Part shown: piece by piece, positions 47,785 to 62,357 of the stretch
How positions within the stretch are numbered: the first letter of the stretch is position 1
Layout of the letters: each line of letters begins with the position of its first letter
Assembly: GCF_009827315.1 (NCBI RefSeq)
Contig: NZ_WTYF01000004.1
Coordinates: 1,612,001-1,676,000 of the forward strand
Direction of reading: 5' to 3'
From: Qipengyuania gaetbuli
GTDB taxonomy: Bacteria; Pseudomonadota; Alphaproteobacteria; Sphingomonadales; Sphingomonadaceae
Length of the DNA stretch: 64,000 bases
Made by a program: the position numbers and the translations under genes
Notes under the pieces: model-generated
Database searches by the model: none
The model's input: only the letters and a program-made list of their open reading frames with translations
Told to the model about the DNA's origin: nothing

Positions 47785-48963
47785 TCAGAAGATCTCGAAC
47801 AGGCCGGCTGCACCCATGCCGCCGCCCACGCACATGGTGACGACGCCGTACTTGGCACCGCGGCGCTTGCCTTCGATCAGCGTGTGGCCGACGCAGCGCG
47901 CGCCGGTCATGCCATAGGGGTGGCCGATCGAGATCGAGCCGCCGTTCACGTTGAGCTTGTCGTTGTCGATGCCCAGCTTGTCGCGGCAATACAGCACCTG
48001 CACGGCGAACGCCTCGTTCAGTTCCCACAGGCCGATGTCCTCGACCTTGAGGTCGAAGCGCTTGAGCAGCTTCGGGATCGCGAAGACCGGGCCGATGCCC
48101 ATTTCATCGGGCTCGGTACCGGCAACCGCCATGCCGACATAGCGGCCGAGCGGCTGGAGGCCGCGCTGTTCGGCGACCTTGGCTTCCATCAGCACGCTGG
48201 CCGAGGAACCGTCCGACAGCTGCGAGGCGTTACCCGCGGTGATCGAGGTACCCGGACCCATGACCGGCTGCAGCGACTGCAGGCCTTCGAGCGTGGTCGA
48301 GGGACGGTTGCCCTCGTCCTTGGCGATGGTGACTTCCTGGTCGGAAATCTCGCCGGTTTCCTTGTTCTGCACCTTCATGGTGGTGGTGACGGGGACGATC
48401 TCGTCGTCGAACTTGCCGGCTTCCTGTGCGGCAGCGGTGCGCTGCTGCGACTGGAGCGCGTATTCGTCCTGCGCTTCGCGGCTGATGCCGTAACGCTGGG
48501 CGACCGTTTCGGCGGTCTGCAACATGGGCATGTAGATCGCGCCGTGCATCGCCATCAGTTCGGGATCGGGCATGACCCGCATTTCCTTGGTCTGGACGAG
48601 GCTGATCGATTCCTGGCCGCCGGCCGCCACGATATCCATACGATCGGTGATGATCTGCTTGGCCGCGGTGGCGATGGTCATCAGGCCCGAGGAGCACTGG
48701 CGGTCGATGGTCATGCCCGACACGCCGATCGGGCAGCCGGCACGCAGCGCGACCTGGCGGCCGAGGTTGCCGGCCTGCGCGCCCTGCTGGAGCGCGGCGC
48801 CCCACAGCACGTCGTCGACTTCGCCGGCATCGATGCCGGCACGCTCGATCGCGGGCTTCAGCGAATAGGAACCGAGGGTCGCGCCCTTGGTGTCGTTGAA
48901 GCCGCCCTTGTAGGCCCGGCCGATGGCGGTGCGGGCGGTGGATACGATGACTGCGTCACGCAT
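47785..48963 (-). CDS. acetyl-CoA C-acyltransferase (thiolase)
   Basis: Thiolase II, either degradative beta-oxidation or acetoacetyl-CoA forming. Nucleophile Cys in [11 protein letters not shown], His in [10 protein letters not shown], second Cys in [14 protein letters not shown]. 392 aa. The start at 48963 is six bases after AAGGA; the ATG at 48969 is too close to it. The MaoC hydratase gene lies upstream on the same strand, which favours fatty-acid oxidation. Substrate chain length is not readable. Confidence 0.93.
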   Translation of the reverse strand: MRDAVIVSTARTAIGRAYKGGFNDTKGATLGSYSLKPAIERAGIDAGEVDDVLWGAALQQGAQAGNLGRQVALRAGCPIGVSGMTIDRQCSSGLMTIATAAKQIITDRMDIVAAGGQESISLVQTKEMRVMPDPELMAMHGAIYMPMLQTAETVAQRYGISREAQDEYALQSQQRTAAAQEAGKFDDEIVPVTTTMKVQNKETGEISDQEVTIAKDEGNRPSTTLEGLQSLQPVMGPGTSITAGNASQLSDGSSASVLMEAKVAEQRGLQPLGRYVGMAVAGTEPDEMGIGPVFAIPKLLKRFDLKVEDIGLWELNEAFAVQVLYCRDKLGIDNDKLNVNGGSISIGHPYGMTGARCVGHTLIEGKRRGAKYGVVTMCVGGGMGAAGLFEIF

Positions 48964-49021
48964 GGTCATTCCTTAGATAATATTGGTCAGCGAAACGGGT
49001 ACGGTTTCCCCCGGGGAGGAG

Positions 49022-49047
49022 GCGCTCCGGGTCGCGGACCGGAGCGC
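49022..49047. repeat. 9-bp perfect inverted repeat between MaoC and thiolase genes
   Basis: GCGCTCCGG (49022-49030) and CCGGAGCGC (49039-49047), loop of eight, no T run. It lies between two same-strand genes, so it may be an mRNA processing or partial attenuation hairpin. Confidence 0.5.
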
Positions 49048-49057
49048 AATTCTATTC

Positions 49058-49507
49058 TCAGACGAAATACATGGTCATCCATTCGCAGATCAGGGCCGGC
49101 TTGTCCTCGCCCTCGATCTCGATGGTGATTTCCATGGTCTGCTGCCACTGGCCGGGACGCTTCTCGCTCATTTCGAGCAGCTTCCAGTGGCCGCGGATAC
49201 GCTTGCCCGAACGCACGGGCGCGATGAAGCGCGTCTTGTTGCCGCCGTAGTTGACGGCCATCTTGATCCCGTCGACCCGCGGCACGTCGCTGTTCGCGGT
49301 GAGGAAGGGGATCATCGACAGGGTGAGGAAGCCGTGGGCGATGGTGCCGCCGAACGGCGTCATCTTGGCCATCTCTTCGTTGATGTGGATGAACTGGTGG
49401 TCGCCGGTGGCGTCAGCGAACTGGTTGATGCGCTCCTGGCTCATCTCGACCCATTCGCTGGTGCCGACCTGTTCACCGATCTTGGCTGCGATTTCCTGGG
49501 GGCTCAT
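49058..49507 (-). CDS. MaoC family enoyl-CoA hydratase
   Basis: 149-aa single hot-dog domain with the hydratase-2 motif: Asp and His in DATGDHQFIHINEE, then FGGTIAHGFLTLSM. It resembles NodN/PhaJ-type R-specific hydratases. AGGAGAG precedes the ATG. It is probably co-transcribed with the downstream thiolase. Confidence 0.88.
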   Translation of the reverse strand: MSPQEIAAKIGEQVGTSEWVEMSQERINQFADATGDHQFIHINEEMAKMTPFGGTIAHGFLTLSMIPFLTANSDVPRVDGIKMAVNYGGNKTRFIAPVRSGKRIRGHWKLLEMSEKRPGQWQQTMEITIEIEGEDKPALICEWMTMYFV

Positions 49508-49621
49508 GCGCGTCTCTCCTCGATTGCCATAAAAGGGGGCGCGGGAAGCCGTTTGCGCCCGCGCGAACGGGCGGTGTCATGGCCTATGCGGAAGGCTCGT
49601 GCAACCGCGCTTGCGGTGCCC

Positions 49622-51016
49622 CTACGGAATGGCGGGATCGGGCGCGGCGGCCCGGGCATCGGCGCGCCGGTTGGCTGCCTTGACCTCCTTGAAGGCCGCC
49701 TTGTCGAGCGCCGACTCGCGCCGTTTCACGTGATCGGCCAGCGCGATCTGCAAGCCCACAATCATCAGCACGACCGGCTGGTAGGCGATCCCCTGGAAGG
49801 TCGCTCCGACGAGGTAGATGATATTGGCGAACTGCAAGGCGCTGGCGAGCGGGCCCTGCCACCCCTCGATCCGCCCGGTCCGGCCGGCATAGCGGCGGCG
49901 GATGCGCTCCATCTGGACCAGCCCGGTGACGTGCAGCAGCGTCCACAGGATGAGGCCCGGCCAGCCCTGCTCGCCCAGCATCTCGAACCACGAGGAATGG
50001 AACGCGCGCCCGCTTTCGGTCACGTCCTGGTAAGTGACGCGCACCGTATTCCCGTCCACCTCCTTGACCGGCATCTTGTAGGTGAAACTGTTGCCCCGGT
50101 AGACGTCGAAGCCGCCGCCGAGCGGATTGCGCTCCACATAGTCGAGCGTCCACGACCACACCTGCATGCGGGTCGAGGCGGATTGTTCGGACTGCGCTTC
50201 CTTGATGGTCGACATGCGTTCGGTGAAGGAGGACGGCAGGAAGGGCAGCGCGGCAATGCCGATGGCAGCCGCCGCCCCGATGTAAAGGAAGCGCCGCTTC
50301 ACATCGCGCAGCAGCATCAGGCCGAGCGCGGCGATGCACAGCAGGCCCGTGCGCGCTTCGGTCCCGATGGGGATGAGCAAGCAGGCAAAGATCAGCGCCG
50401 CGCCGAACAGCTTCACCCGCCAGTCGGGCTTGAAAATCGTGCCGTGCCGCATGAACCACAGGATGATCGGGATGAGCGCGATCGCCACGGTCGACAGGGT
50501 AGAGCTTTCGTAGATGTTCGAATTGTCGTTCACGAACAGGTAGAGATTGCCGTAGCCGCCCCCGCCGCCCACGGTCTTGAGGCCCGCAGAGATGATGATC
50601 GCAGCGGCCGTCAGCACGGTTATCAGCATCGCCGCCTCGATCCGCAATTTGGTCGTCAGCGTCAGCGGCAGGAAGATGGCGAAGACCAGCGCCTTCCACA
50701 CCCAGGCCCATTTCTCTGCCCCCGCTTCGGGGAAATCGGCCCATTGCAGGGTGATGAAGCACCACACCAGCAGCGCCGCCAGCAGGCCCTGCCGCATCGA
50801 CAGGCGGAAGCCATCTTTCTTTTCCGCCACCGCCCAGCCGCCGAAGGCGAGCAGGAAGGCGATCAGCGATACGGGCAGCAATTGCGCCAGCGACCAGCCG
50901 ATCTTCTGCGGGGCGAGGATGTCGATGTAGAGATAGGCCAGCACCCAGATGAAGGGCTTGCGCAGACCTAGCAGAAACATCCCGATGACGACGAGGAACA
51001 GCGCAAGGTCAAGCAT
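49622..51016 (-). CDS. O-glycosylation ligase-like protein, exosortase A associated
   Basis: 464 aa with about ten membrane segments and a large periplasmic loop (FTERMSTIKEAQSEQSASTRMQVWSW..., FHSSWFEMLGEQGWPG), the Wzy/O-ligase layout. The start LDLALFLVVIGMFLLGLRKPFIWVLAYLYIDI and the QSASTR-type loop match the ligase family linked to exosortase A systems. It likely transfers glycans onto protein or lipid at the periplasmic face. GGAGG lies six bases before the start. The adjacent glycosyltransferase supports this context. Confidence 0.85.
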   Translation of the reverse strand: MLDLALFLVVIGMFLLGLRKPFIWVLAYLYIDILAPQKIGWSLAQLLPVSLIAFLLAFGGWAVAEKKDGFRLSMRQGLLAALLVWCFITLQWADFPEAGAEKWAWVWKALVFAIFLPLTLTTKLRIEAAMLITVLTAAAIIISAGLKTVGGGGGYGNLYLFVNDNSNIYESSTLSTVAIALIPIILWFMRHGTIFKPDWRVKLFGAALIFACLLIPIGTEARTGLLCIAALGLMLLRDVKRRFLYIGAAAAIGIAALPFLPSSFTERMSTIKEAQSEQSASTRMQVWSWTLDYVERNPLGGGFDVYRGNSFTYKMPVKEVDGNTVRVTYQDVTESGRAFHSSWFEMLGEQGWPGLILWTLLHVTGLVQMERIRRRYAGRTGRIEGWQGPLASALQFANIIYLVGATFQGIAYQPVVLMIVGLQIALADHVKRRESALDKAAFKEVKAANRRADARAAAPDPAIP

Positions 51017-51215
51017 CGCGCGCCTCCGCCCGGGCGCGGGCGCGCCGCTTTTCGCGCAGCGATGGCCCTTCGCGCTCGACCTTCTCCTCCTCGACCTCGA
51101 GCAGGTCCTCGTTATCGAGATCGGCGCGGCCCAGCAGGCGGATCAGCGCGATGGCGATCAGCACATGGGTCAGCAGCAGGGCGAAATTGTCGATCAAGCG
51201 CGCGTGACTTTCCAA
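51009..51215 (-). CDS. small membrane protein upstream of the O-ligase
   Basis: 68 aa: one hydrophobic helix (FALLLTHVLIAIALIRLLG), then an acidic patch (LDNEDLLEVEEEKVE) and an Arg-rich end. It overlaps the ligase start by eight bases, so it is coupled. No family recognised; perhaps a small partner of the ligase. Confidence 0.6.
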   Translation of the reverse strand: MESHARLIDNFALLLTHVLIAIALIRLLGRADLDNEDLLEVEEEKVEREGPSLREKRRARARAEARDA

Positions 51216-51300
51216 TGCGCCGCAGGTGCGGCGTGCATGACCCTCATAGCGAAACGCGGTTGACGCGCCGTTAAGCCTGTTGTGACACAGGAGACGCGCA

Positions 51301-52527
51301 ATGACACGGGTCCTTCATATCCTCGACCACTCGCTGCCCCTGCATTCGGGCTACACCTTCCGCACGCGCGCCATCCTGAAGAGCCTCGAGGCGAGCGGGA
51401 TCGAAGTGGCGGGCGTGACCGGCCAGCGGCACGCGGCAGGCGGTGCGGACAGCGGGGAAGTCGCGGAAGAGGTGGAGGGCCTAACCTTTTACCGCACACC
51501 GGGAACGCCCTCCGGCCCGCCGGTTGCGCGCGAAATGCGCGAAGTGGCGGCACTGCGCCGCCGGATCGAGGAGGTTGCGCGCGACTGGCGTCCTGACGTC
51601 ATCCATGCGCATTCGCCCGCACTATGCGGCATGGCCGGGCTGAAGGCTGCCCGCGCGCTGGGCCTGCCTTTCGTTTATGAAATCCGCGCCTTCTGGGAAG
51701 ATGCGGCGGTCGGCAACGGTACGGGCACGCAAGGTTCGGCCAAGTACCGCCTCACCCGCGCGCTCGAAAATCGCGTGGTGAAGCGCGCCGACGCGGTCTT
51801 CACGATCTGCGAGGGTTTGCGCGGCGACCTCGTCGCGCGCGGCCAGGATGCGGGCAAGATCGCGATCTCGCCCAATGGCGTCGACCTGTCGCTGTTCGGC
51901 GATCCGCCGCCGCGCGACGAGGCATTGGCGAGCGAACTCGGCATGGGCGAGGGGCCGGTCATCGGCTTCATCGGCAGTTTCTACGATTACGAGGGGCTCG
52001 ACGACCTGATCGCCGCCATGCCCGCCCTGCGCGAAAAGCATCCCTCGGCCAGCCTGCTGCTGGTCGGCGGCGGACCGATGGAAGAGGCCCTGAGAGCGCA
52101 GGCCCAAGCCTCCCCCGCAGAAAATGCCATCCGCTTCACCGGCCGCGTGCCGCATTCCGAGGTGGAACGGTATTACTCGCTGATCGACGTACTTGCCTAT
52201 CCGCGCAAGAAATCGCGCCTCACCGACCTCGTGACGCCACTGAAGCCGCTGGAGGCGATGGCCCAGCGGCGGATCGTGGCGGCCAGCGACGTCGGCGGAC
52301 ACCGCGAACTGATCGAGGACGGGGTGACCGGCCTGCTCTTCCCGCCCGACGATCCGGCGGCGATGGCGGCCTCGCTGGCCCGCTTCATCGATGCGCGCGC
52401 CGGCTGGGACGCGATGCGCGATGCCGGCCGCGCCCATGTCGCGGACAAACATGACTGGGCACGCAATGTCTCCCGTTATCGCGACGTTTACGCCAAGCTG
52501 CTACAAGCGCAGGGGCAAGGGCGCTGA
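51301..52527 (+). CDS. GT4-type glycosyltransferase, exosortase A associated
   Basis: 408 aa, GT-B fold. N-terminal DHSLPLHSGYTFRTRAILKSL is the signature of the exosortase-A glycosyltransferase family. The C-terminal nucleotide-sugar block is LLVGGGPMEEAL, SEVERYYSLIDVLAYPRK and TPLKPLEAMAQRR. It is cytosolic and probably builds the glycan used by the O-ligase. AGGAGA precedes the ATG. Confidence 0.88.
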   Translation: MTRVLHILDHSLPLHSGYTFRTRAILKSLEASGIEVAGVTGQRHAAGGADSGEVAEEVEGLTFYRTPGTPSGPPVAREMREVAALRRRIEEVARDWRPDVIHAHSPALCGMAGLKAARALGLPFVYEIRAFWEDAAVGNGTGTQGSAKYRLTRALENRVVKRADAVFTICEGLRGDLVARGQDAGKIAISPNGVDLSLFGDPPPRDEALASELGMGEGPVIGFIGSFYDYEGLDDLIAAMPALREKHPSASLLLVGGGPMEEALRAQAQASPAENAIRFTGRVPHSEVERYYSLIDVLAYPRKKSRLTDLVTPLKPLEAMAQRRIVAASDVGGHRELIEDGVTGLLFPPDDPAAMAASLARFIDARAGWDAMRDAGRAHVADKHDWARNVSRYRDVYAKLLQAQGQGR

Positions 52528-52549
52528 GCCCGCAAGGATTTGAGGCCCG

Positions 52550-53314
52550 ATGAGCTACGTGGACAATGACAGCACGCTGACCACGAAGGCCTGGTTCAGG
52601 CCTGCCGTGGGCTTGTGGTTCGGGATGCTCGTGGGCGCAGGCACGCTTGGCGTGCTCTACGTAACCCCCGCCGATACCCGCGACGCCCTGTTCCAGAGCG
52701 CTGGGCTGACCGGCCTGCACCGCTTCTTCGAGCCGCCCGTGGGCATGGCGGGCTTTGCCGCCGTCGCCGTGGCGGCAGGCGTCGTCGGCTTTCTCTTCGG
52801 CCTCGTAATCGCATCGCGCCTTGCGCGGCGCGCCGCCTTGGTGGAGCAAGTGGAGATCGCGCCCGAAACTGAAGAAGCGGAACCTGTGGCCGAAGACCAG
52901 TCGCGCCGCCGCGTATTCTCCGCCCGCGAGGATATCGGCGAGGAAGGCATTGCCGTGACCGAAACCGCCGAGGCGCTTGCCGCGCCCGAAATCGAGGCGG
53001 AATTGGAGGAAGTCGAAGAGGTCGAGGCCCCGGCTGAAGAACCGGCACCGGTGCGCCCTGCGGCGCCCACAGCGCGCGAATCGCTCGCCGATCTCTCGCT
53101 CGACCAGCTGACCTCGCGGCTTGCCGCCGCCTTGGAGGCTCGCAAGGCCGCGCCCGCCACGCCGCCTGCCGAGGAAGATCCCGACCAGGTCATCTCCTTC
53201 CTGCGCCGCGAGGCTGCCCGCGCGGCGCCGCCGGCCGGACCGGGCAGCGAGGACCCGCAGGCCGCACTGCGCAGCGCGCTCGACAAGCTGGGACGCGTCG
53301 GCAAGCCCGACTGA
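52550..53314 (+). CDS. hypothetical two-helix membrane protein with acidic tail
   Basis: 254 aa. Two membrane helices ([42 protein letters not shown]), then a Glu/Pro/Ala-rich, probably disordered linker, and a short helical C-terminal region ([20 protein letters not shown]). No known family. It follows the glycosyltransferase by 22 bp, so it may belong to that envelope operon. Residues 53315-53574 hold no gene. Confidence 0.75.
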   Translation: MSYVDNDSTLTTKAWFRPAVGLWFGMLVGAGTLGVLYVTPADTRDALFQSAGLTGLHRFFEPPVGMAGFAAVAVAAGVVGFLFGLVIASRLARRAALVEQVEIAPETEEAEPVAEDQSRRRVFSAREDIGEEGIAVTETAEALAAPEIEAELEEVEEVEAPAEEPAPVRPAAPTARESLADLSLDQLTSRLAAALEARKAAPATPPAEEDPDQVISFLRREAARAAPPAGPGSEDPQAALRSALDKLGRVGKPD

Positions 53315-53574
53315 CCCCGCCTGCTGCTTGTGCGCTTGCACAGGCGGATACGAATTCTTCCATGCTGCAATGCGGCAAAACGCGCCAAAACTTGGGTCGC
53401 GTGAAATTTTGCTACCGTCCCGTGCCATTGCAAAATCGCTTTCGTGCCTGCAAAGGGACCATTCGCGAAATTTTGGCAGTGCGGCCATGCGGCACTGCGG
53501 CATTTTCGACCCGTCTTCAGCTGGCCCTCCGGGCACGCAAACGAGGCGGGTCCGACTGGAGGACGCCTCGGCAC

Positions 53575-58235
<4,661 letters not shown>

Positions 58236-58236
<1 letters not shown>

Positions 58237-59672
58237 TGGGCAAGGAAACCGGCTTCCTCGAATACGAACGCGAGGATCGCACCTACCTGCCGCCGGAAGA
58301 GCGGCTGAAGAACTACAAGGAATTCGTCGTCCCGCACGACCGCGAGGCGCTGCGCAAGCAAGCCGCGCGCTGCATGAATTGCGGCATTCCCTATTGTCAC
58401 AACGGCTGTCCGGTGAACAATATCATCCCGGACTGGAACCACCTCGTCTACGAGGACGACTGGAAGAACGCGCTCGAGGTCCTGCACTCGACCAACAACT
58501 TCCCCGAGTTCACCGGTCGCATCTGCCCCGCCCCGTGCGAGGCGGCCTGCACGCTCAACATCGTCGACAGCCCGGTCACCATCAAGTCGATCGAATGCGC
58601 CATCGTCGATCGCGGGTGGCAGGAAGGCTGGATCAAGCCGCAGGTCCCCGAACGGCAGACCGGCAAGGCCGTCGCCGTGATCGGGTCGGGCCCCGCAGGC
58701 CTGGCTGCCGCGCAGCAGCTGGCGCGCGCCGGCCATGCCGTGACCGTGTTCGAGAAGTCCGACCGCATCGGCGGCCTGCTTCGCTACGGCATTCCCGACT
58801 TCAAGATGGAAAAGCACCTCATCAACCGCCGCGCGGTGCAGATGGAGGCTGAAGGCGTGCAATTCCGCACCTCGTCGGAAGTCGGCGTGGAAGTCAGCTT
58901 CGAGGCGCTGAAGGAGAATTTCGACGCAGTGGTGCTGGCAGGCGGCGCGGAGGAAGCGCGCAAGCTGGACATTCCCGGCTCCGAACTTTCGGGTGTCAGG
59001 CTAGCAATGGAATTCCTGACCCAGCAAAACAAGCGCAATGCGGGCGACGACGAAGTGCGCGCCGCCCCGCGCGGCAGCCTGACCGCGACCGGCAAGCACG
59101 TCATCGTGATCGGCGGCGGCGACACCGGCAGCGACTGCGTCGGCACGTCCAACCGGCAGGGCGCGGCCAGCGTGACCCAGCTGGAAATCATGCCCAAGCC
59201 GCCCGAAAAGGAAGACAAGGCGCTGACCTGGCCCGACTGGCCGCTGAAGCTGCGCACCTCTTCCAGCCATGAGGAAGGCGTCGACCGCGACTGGGCCGTC
59301 CTGACCAAGCGCGTGGTCGAGGAGAATGGCGATGTCGCCGGGCTCGAATGCGTGCGTGTCGAATGGAAGGACGGGCGCATGCAGGAAGTGGAAGGCAGCA
59401 GCTTCACGCTGAAGGCCGACCTGATCCTGCTCGCCATGGGCTTCACCGGACCCAAGCGCCGCGGCCTGCTCGACCGGGCGGGCGTGGAGCTGGATGCGCG
59501 CGGCAACGTCAAGGCGGACACCAACCGCTATGCCACCAGCGAGCCGAACGTCTTTGCCTGCGGCGACATGCGGCGCGGCCAGAGCCTGGTCGTCTGGGCC
59601 ATCCGCGAAGGCCGCCAGGCGGCGCGCGCGGTGGACGAGGCGCTGATGGGCAAGAGCGAGCTGCCGCGCTAG
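58236..59672 (+). CDS. gltD: glutamate synthase (NADPH) small subunit
   Basis: Passes electrons from NADPH to GltB. 478 aa. N-terminal 4Fe-4S cysteines ([29 protein letters not shown]), FAD site [18 protein letters not shown] site [12 protein letters not shown], and the C-terminal [17 protein letters not shown]. The first base is the last base of the gltB stop, so expression is coupled. Confidence 0.96.
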
Positions 59673-59682
59673 GCGGCCCGCT

Positions 59683-60003
59683 TCACCCGCCGTCGAAGAT
59701 CAGCTGGTCGCCTTCGCGCGGCGGCACGCAGAATTCGGGCGGCAGGGCGACGAATGATTCTTCGGTCATGTCGATATCTGAAAGACCGTCGATCTTGAAA
59801 TGGCCGAGCGAAGGCAGCTCGTCCGAGCGCCGCGCCTTGGCCGGATTGAGCGCGCCGAGATAGAGCGCATTGTTGCGCAGGATGATCTGGTGCGGAGCCA
59901 GCGTGAGCTCGCTCGAATTGTAGCGCGCGCGGATCATGCGGCGCGAGGCGATGGCGGCGGCGATCAGCGCGCGCCCGTCGTTCTCGGGAAGATCGTGTTG
60001 CAT
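59683..60003 (-). CDS. small WYL-like domain protein
   Basis: 106 aa. SRRMIRARYNSSELTLAPHQIIL...ALYLGALN and GHFKIDGLSDIDM resemble the core of a WYL domain (R/Y ligand-binding strand set with a YL pair) but without an HTH. WYL domains sense ligands in transcription and defence regulation; the stand-alone version has no assigned role. Convergent with gltD. Confidence 0.55.
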   Translation of the reverse strand: MQHDLPENDGRALIAAAIASRRMIRARYNSSELTLAPHQIILRNNALYLGALNPAKARRSDELPSLGHFKIDGLSDIDMTEESFVALPPEFCVPPREGDQLIFDGG

Positions 60004-60285
60004 TGCACCATAATGGCATGCAGCCGACTGAACGCGAAATTGACAAAAGCGCGTGTCACAATCGCCAAGCGACGTCGAGCGCTTTGCCGAAAGCAGATCT
60101 CAGGACGGGAAAGCGTTTTCCTACAGAAGCTTAGCCGTGCCACATCCGGCTCATGCCCGCAGCCCCACTCTCCAACTCTGAATAGCTATGCAGAGGCTTG
60201 CGAGCCGCCTGAGAACATTTCCACCTGGACCGTGTTCCAAGCGTTCCATCCTGTAGGCCCGCCCACGGCAGGTTCAACGCGCGTC
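60004..60285. other. 282-bp region without a gene
   Basis: No coding frame fits. Noted: TTGACA (60040-60045) with TGTCA 8 bp away forming a short dyad, and GGAAAGCGTTTTCC (60108-60121), nearly palindromic with a central CG like LacI-family operators. TGTAGG/CCTACA (60252-60257, 60285-60290) can pair. Nothing is recognisable as a known RNA. Confidence 0.4.
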
Positions 60286-60966
60286 CTACAAGGCCCAGTC
60301 GATGGCCCCACGCCCCTTCGCTGCAAGGAAGCTGTTGGACCGGCTGAACGGCCGCGATCCGAAGAAGCCGCGATGGGCGGACAGCGGGCTGGGGTGCGGG
60401 CTCTCGATCACATGGTGGGGGCCGCTGCGCAGGCCCTCGATCCGCTTGGCCTTGGCCTGTGCATGGCTGCCCCAGAGGATGAACACCGAAGGCTCCTCGC
60501 GCGCGGCCACGGCCGCCACGCAGGCATCGGTCACCGCGTCCCAGCCGCGCCCGGCATGGCTGCCCGCCTGTCCCGCCTCGACCGTCAGCGTGTTGTTGAG
60601 CAGCAGCACACCCTGCCGGCCCCACTTGCTGAGATCGCCATGCGCCGGGCGCGGGATGCCGAGATCGGCCTCCAGCTCCTTGTAGATGTTCACCAGGCTC
60701 GGCGGCACGCGCACGCCTTCGGGCACGGCAAAGCACAGACCCATCGCCTGGCCCGGCCCGTGATAGGGATCCTGCCCGAGGATCACGACCTTCACATCCT
60801 CGAGCGCGGTCAGCTCCAGCGCCTTCAGCCGGCACCCGCGCGGCGGATAGACGGTCTTGCCCGCGTCCTCTTCGGCGCGCAGCCAGCCGCCCAGCTGGCG
60901 CGCCTCGGCCGTGGCCAGCACGGGGTCGAGGACCGGTTTCCAGCTTTCGGGGACGCTCTCGCTCAT
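60286..60966 (-). CDS. ung: uracil-DNA glycosylase
   Basis: Removes uracil from DNA. 226 aa with the water-activating motif VVILGQDPYHGPGQAMG, LLLNNTLTVE, and the DNA-intercalation loop ESPHPSPLSAHRG; family 1 UDG complete. The ATG at 60966 (MSESVPES) is preferred over a GTG at 60975. Confidence 0.95.
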   Translation of the reverse strand: MSESVPESWKPVLDPVLATAEARQLGGWLRAEEDAGKTVYPPRGCRLKALELTALEDVKVVILGQDPYHGPGQAMGLCFAVPEGVRVPPSLVNIYKELEADLGIPRPAHGDLSKWGRQGVLLLNNTLTVEAGQAGSHAGRGWDAVTDACVAAVAAREEPSVFILWGSHAQAKAKRIEGLRSGPHHVIESPHPSPLSAHRGFFGSRPFSRSNSFLAAKGRGAIDWAL

Positions 60967-61046
60967 GCGCCCCACCCTGCCGCGAGTGCGCAGCGCGGAC
61001 CAGTCCGCCCTTCCCTACAATCCCCAATCAGCCTAAGGCGCGGGGC

Positions 61047-61670
61047 ATGGCAGTGCATTTCCACGAAGAAGACCTCCCCGAAGGCGTCCTCGCCGACGGG
61101 CCGATCGCAGTCGATACCGAGACGATGGGCCTCGTCACCATTCGCGACCGTTTGTGCGTCGTCCAGATCAGCGACGGGAAAGGCGACGAGCATCTCGTGC
61201 GCTTCGGTCCCGAAAGCACCTATGACGCGCCCAATCTGAAGGCGGTGCTCGGCGATCCCGAACGGCTCAAGCTGTTCCACTTCGCCCGCTTCGACCTCGC
61301 GGCGATCGAGTACTATCTCGGTGTCACCGCGGCGCCCTGCTATTGCACCAAGATCGCCAGCAAGATGGTGCGCACCTTCACCGACCGCCATGGCCTCAAG
61401 AACCTCGTCGAGGAACTGCTCGGCGAAAGCATGTCGAAGGTCCAGCAGAGCAGCGACTGGGGCGGCCCGGTCCTCAACGACGCGCAGCGCGAATACGCTG
61501 CCAGCGACGTGCGTTTCCTCCACCGCCTCAAGGAAGAGCTCGACCGCAGGCTGGAACGCGAAGGCCGCACGGAACTGGCGCAGGCCTGTTTCGATTTCCT
61601 TCCTGCACGCGCCCACCTCGATATCCTCGGCTGGGACGACCACGACATCTTCAGCCACGCGTCAGCCTAG
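61047..61670 (+). CDS. rnd: ribonuclease D family 3'-5' exonuclease
   Basis: 207 aa, exonuclease domain only, without HRDC domains, as in alphaproteobacteria. DEDDy residues: AVDTETMG, FHFARFDLAA and YAASDVRFL. It likely trims tRNA or other RNA 3' ends. Divergent from ung. Confidence 0.88.
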   Translation: MAVHFHEEDLPEGVLADGPIAVDTETMGLVTIRDRLCVVQISDGKGDEHLVRFGPESTYDAPNLKAVLGDPERLKLFHFARFDLAAIEYYLGVTAAPCYCTKIASKMVRTFTDRHGLKNLVEELLGESMSKVQQSSDWGGPVLNDAQREYAASDVRFLHRLKEELDRRLEREGRTELAQACFDFLPARAHLDILGWDDHDIFSHASA

Positions 61671-61688
61671 GAAGGGCAATCCGCACCC

Positions 61689-62357
61689 ATGGTGTTCCGC
61701 AAGCGCAGGATCGAAACGCAGGAGGCGCAGCAGCTCCGCTCGCGCCGCCAGCACTTCGCCGCGCCCGGCGGGAGCCATGACAAGCTGGTCCACTTCCTTG
61801 CCCGTGCCCTGCCTATGGGCGTGGGCGTAATTGCCGCGCTCATGCTGATCACCCCGCTCAGCCCGCGCGGCGAGATCAGCTTCCTGCTCGACCGCAACGA
61901 CGTGGCCGTGATCCAGGAACGCCTGCGCGTCGACAATGCGCTTTACCGCGGACAGGACGCGCAGGGCCGCCCGTTCTCGCTCACCGCCGACGAGGCCGTC
62001 CAGCGGTCGAGCGCGGAAGGGATCGTGCGCATGAGCGATATCGTCGCCCGCCTGCTGATGGCCGATGGTCCGGCGCGGATCAGCGCCGAGGGCGGGCAGT
62101 ACGATATCGACGAGCAGCGCATCGACGTGGCCGGCACCATGCGCATGGAGGCCGCCGACGGCTATCGCATGCGCGCCACCGGCGTGTCGGTCGACCTTGC
62201 TACCAAGCAGGTCACCGGCGCGGGCGGCGTCGAAGGGGCGGTGCCTGCAGGCACGTTCCGCGCCGACCGGCTCGAAGCCGACCTTGCCGAGCGAACAGTA
62301 ACCCTCGTGGGCAATGCGCGCCTGCGCATGGAACCCGGAAAGCTGAGAATGCCATGA
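61689..62357 (+). CDS. lptC: LPS export protein LptC
   Basis: 222 aa. Basic N-terminus, one membrane helix (FLARALPMGVGVIAALMLITPLS), then a periplasmic OstA-like beta domain (FSLTADEAVQRS, DGYRMRATGVSVDL). It passes LPS from LptFG to LptA. The stop overlaps lptA by ATGA. Confidence 0.85.
   Translation: MVFRKRRIETQEAQQLRSRRQHFAAPGGSHDKLVHFLARALPMGVGVIAALMLITPLSPRGEISFLLDRNDVAVIQERLRVDNALYRGQDAQGRPFSLTADEAVQRSSAEGIVRMSDIVARLLMADGPARISAEGGQYDIDEQRIDVAGTMRMEAADGYRMRATGVSVDLATKQVTGAGGVEGAVPAGTFRADRLEADLAERTVTLVGNARLRMEPGKLRMP

Noticed and set aside
53329..53342. TGTGC-N4-GCACA as an NtrC-type operator for gltB
   Set aside because: The arms and spacing do not fit the TGCAC-N5-GTGCA type of NtrC site, and the repeat lies 230 bp from the start codon.
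60040..60062. Plus-strand TTGACA as a promoter
   Set aside because: No acceptable -10 box at 16-18 bp and no plus-strand gene until 61047, so it is kept only as part of a dyad.
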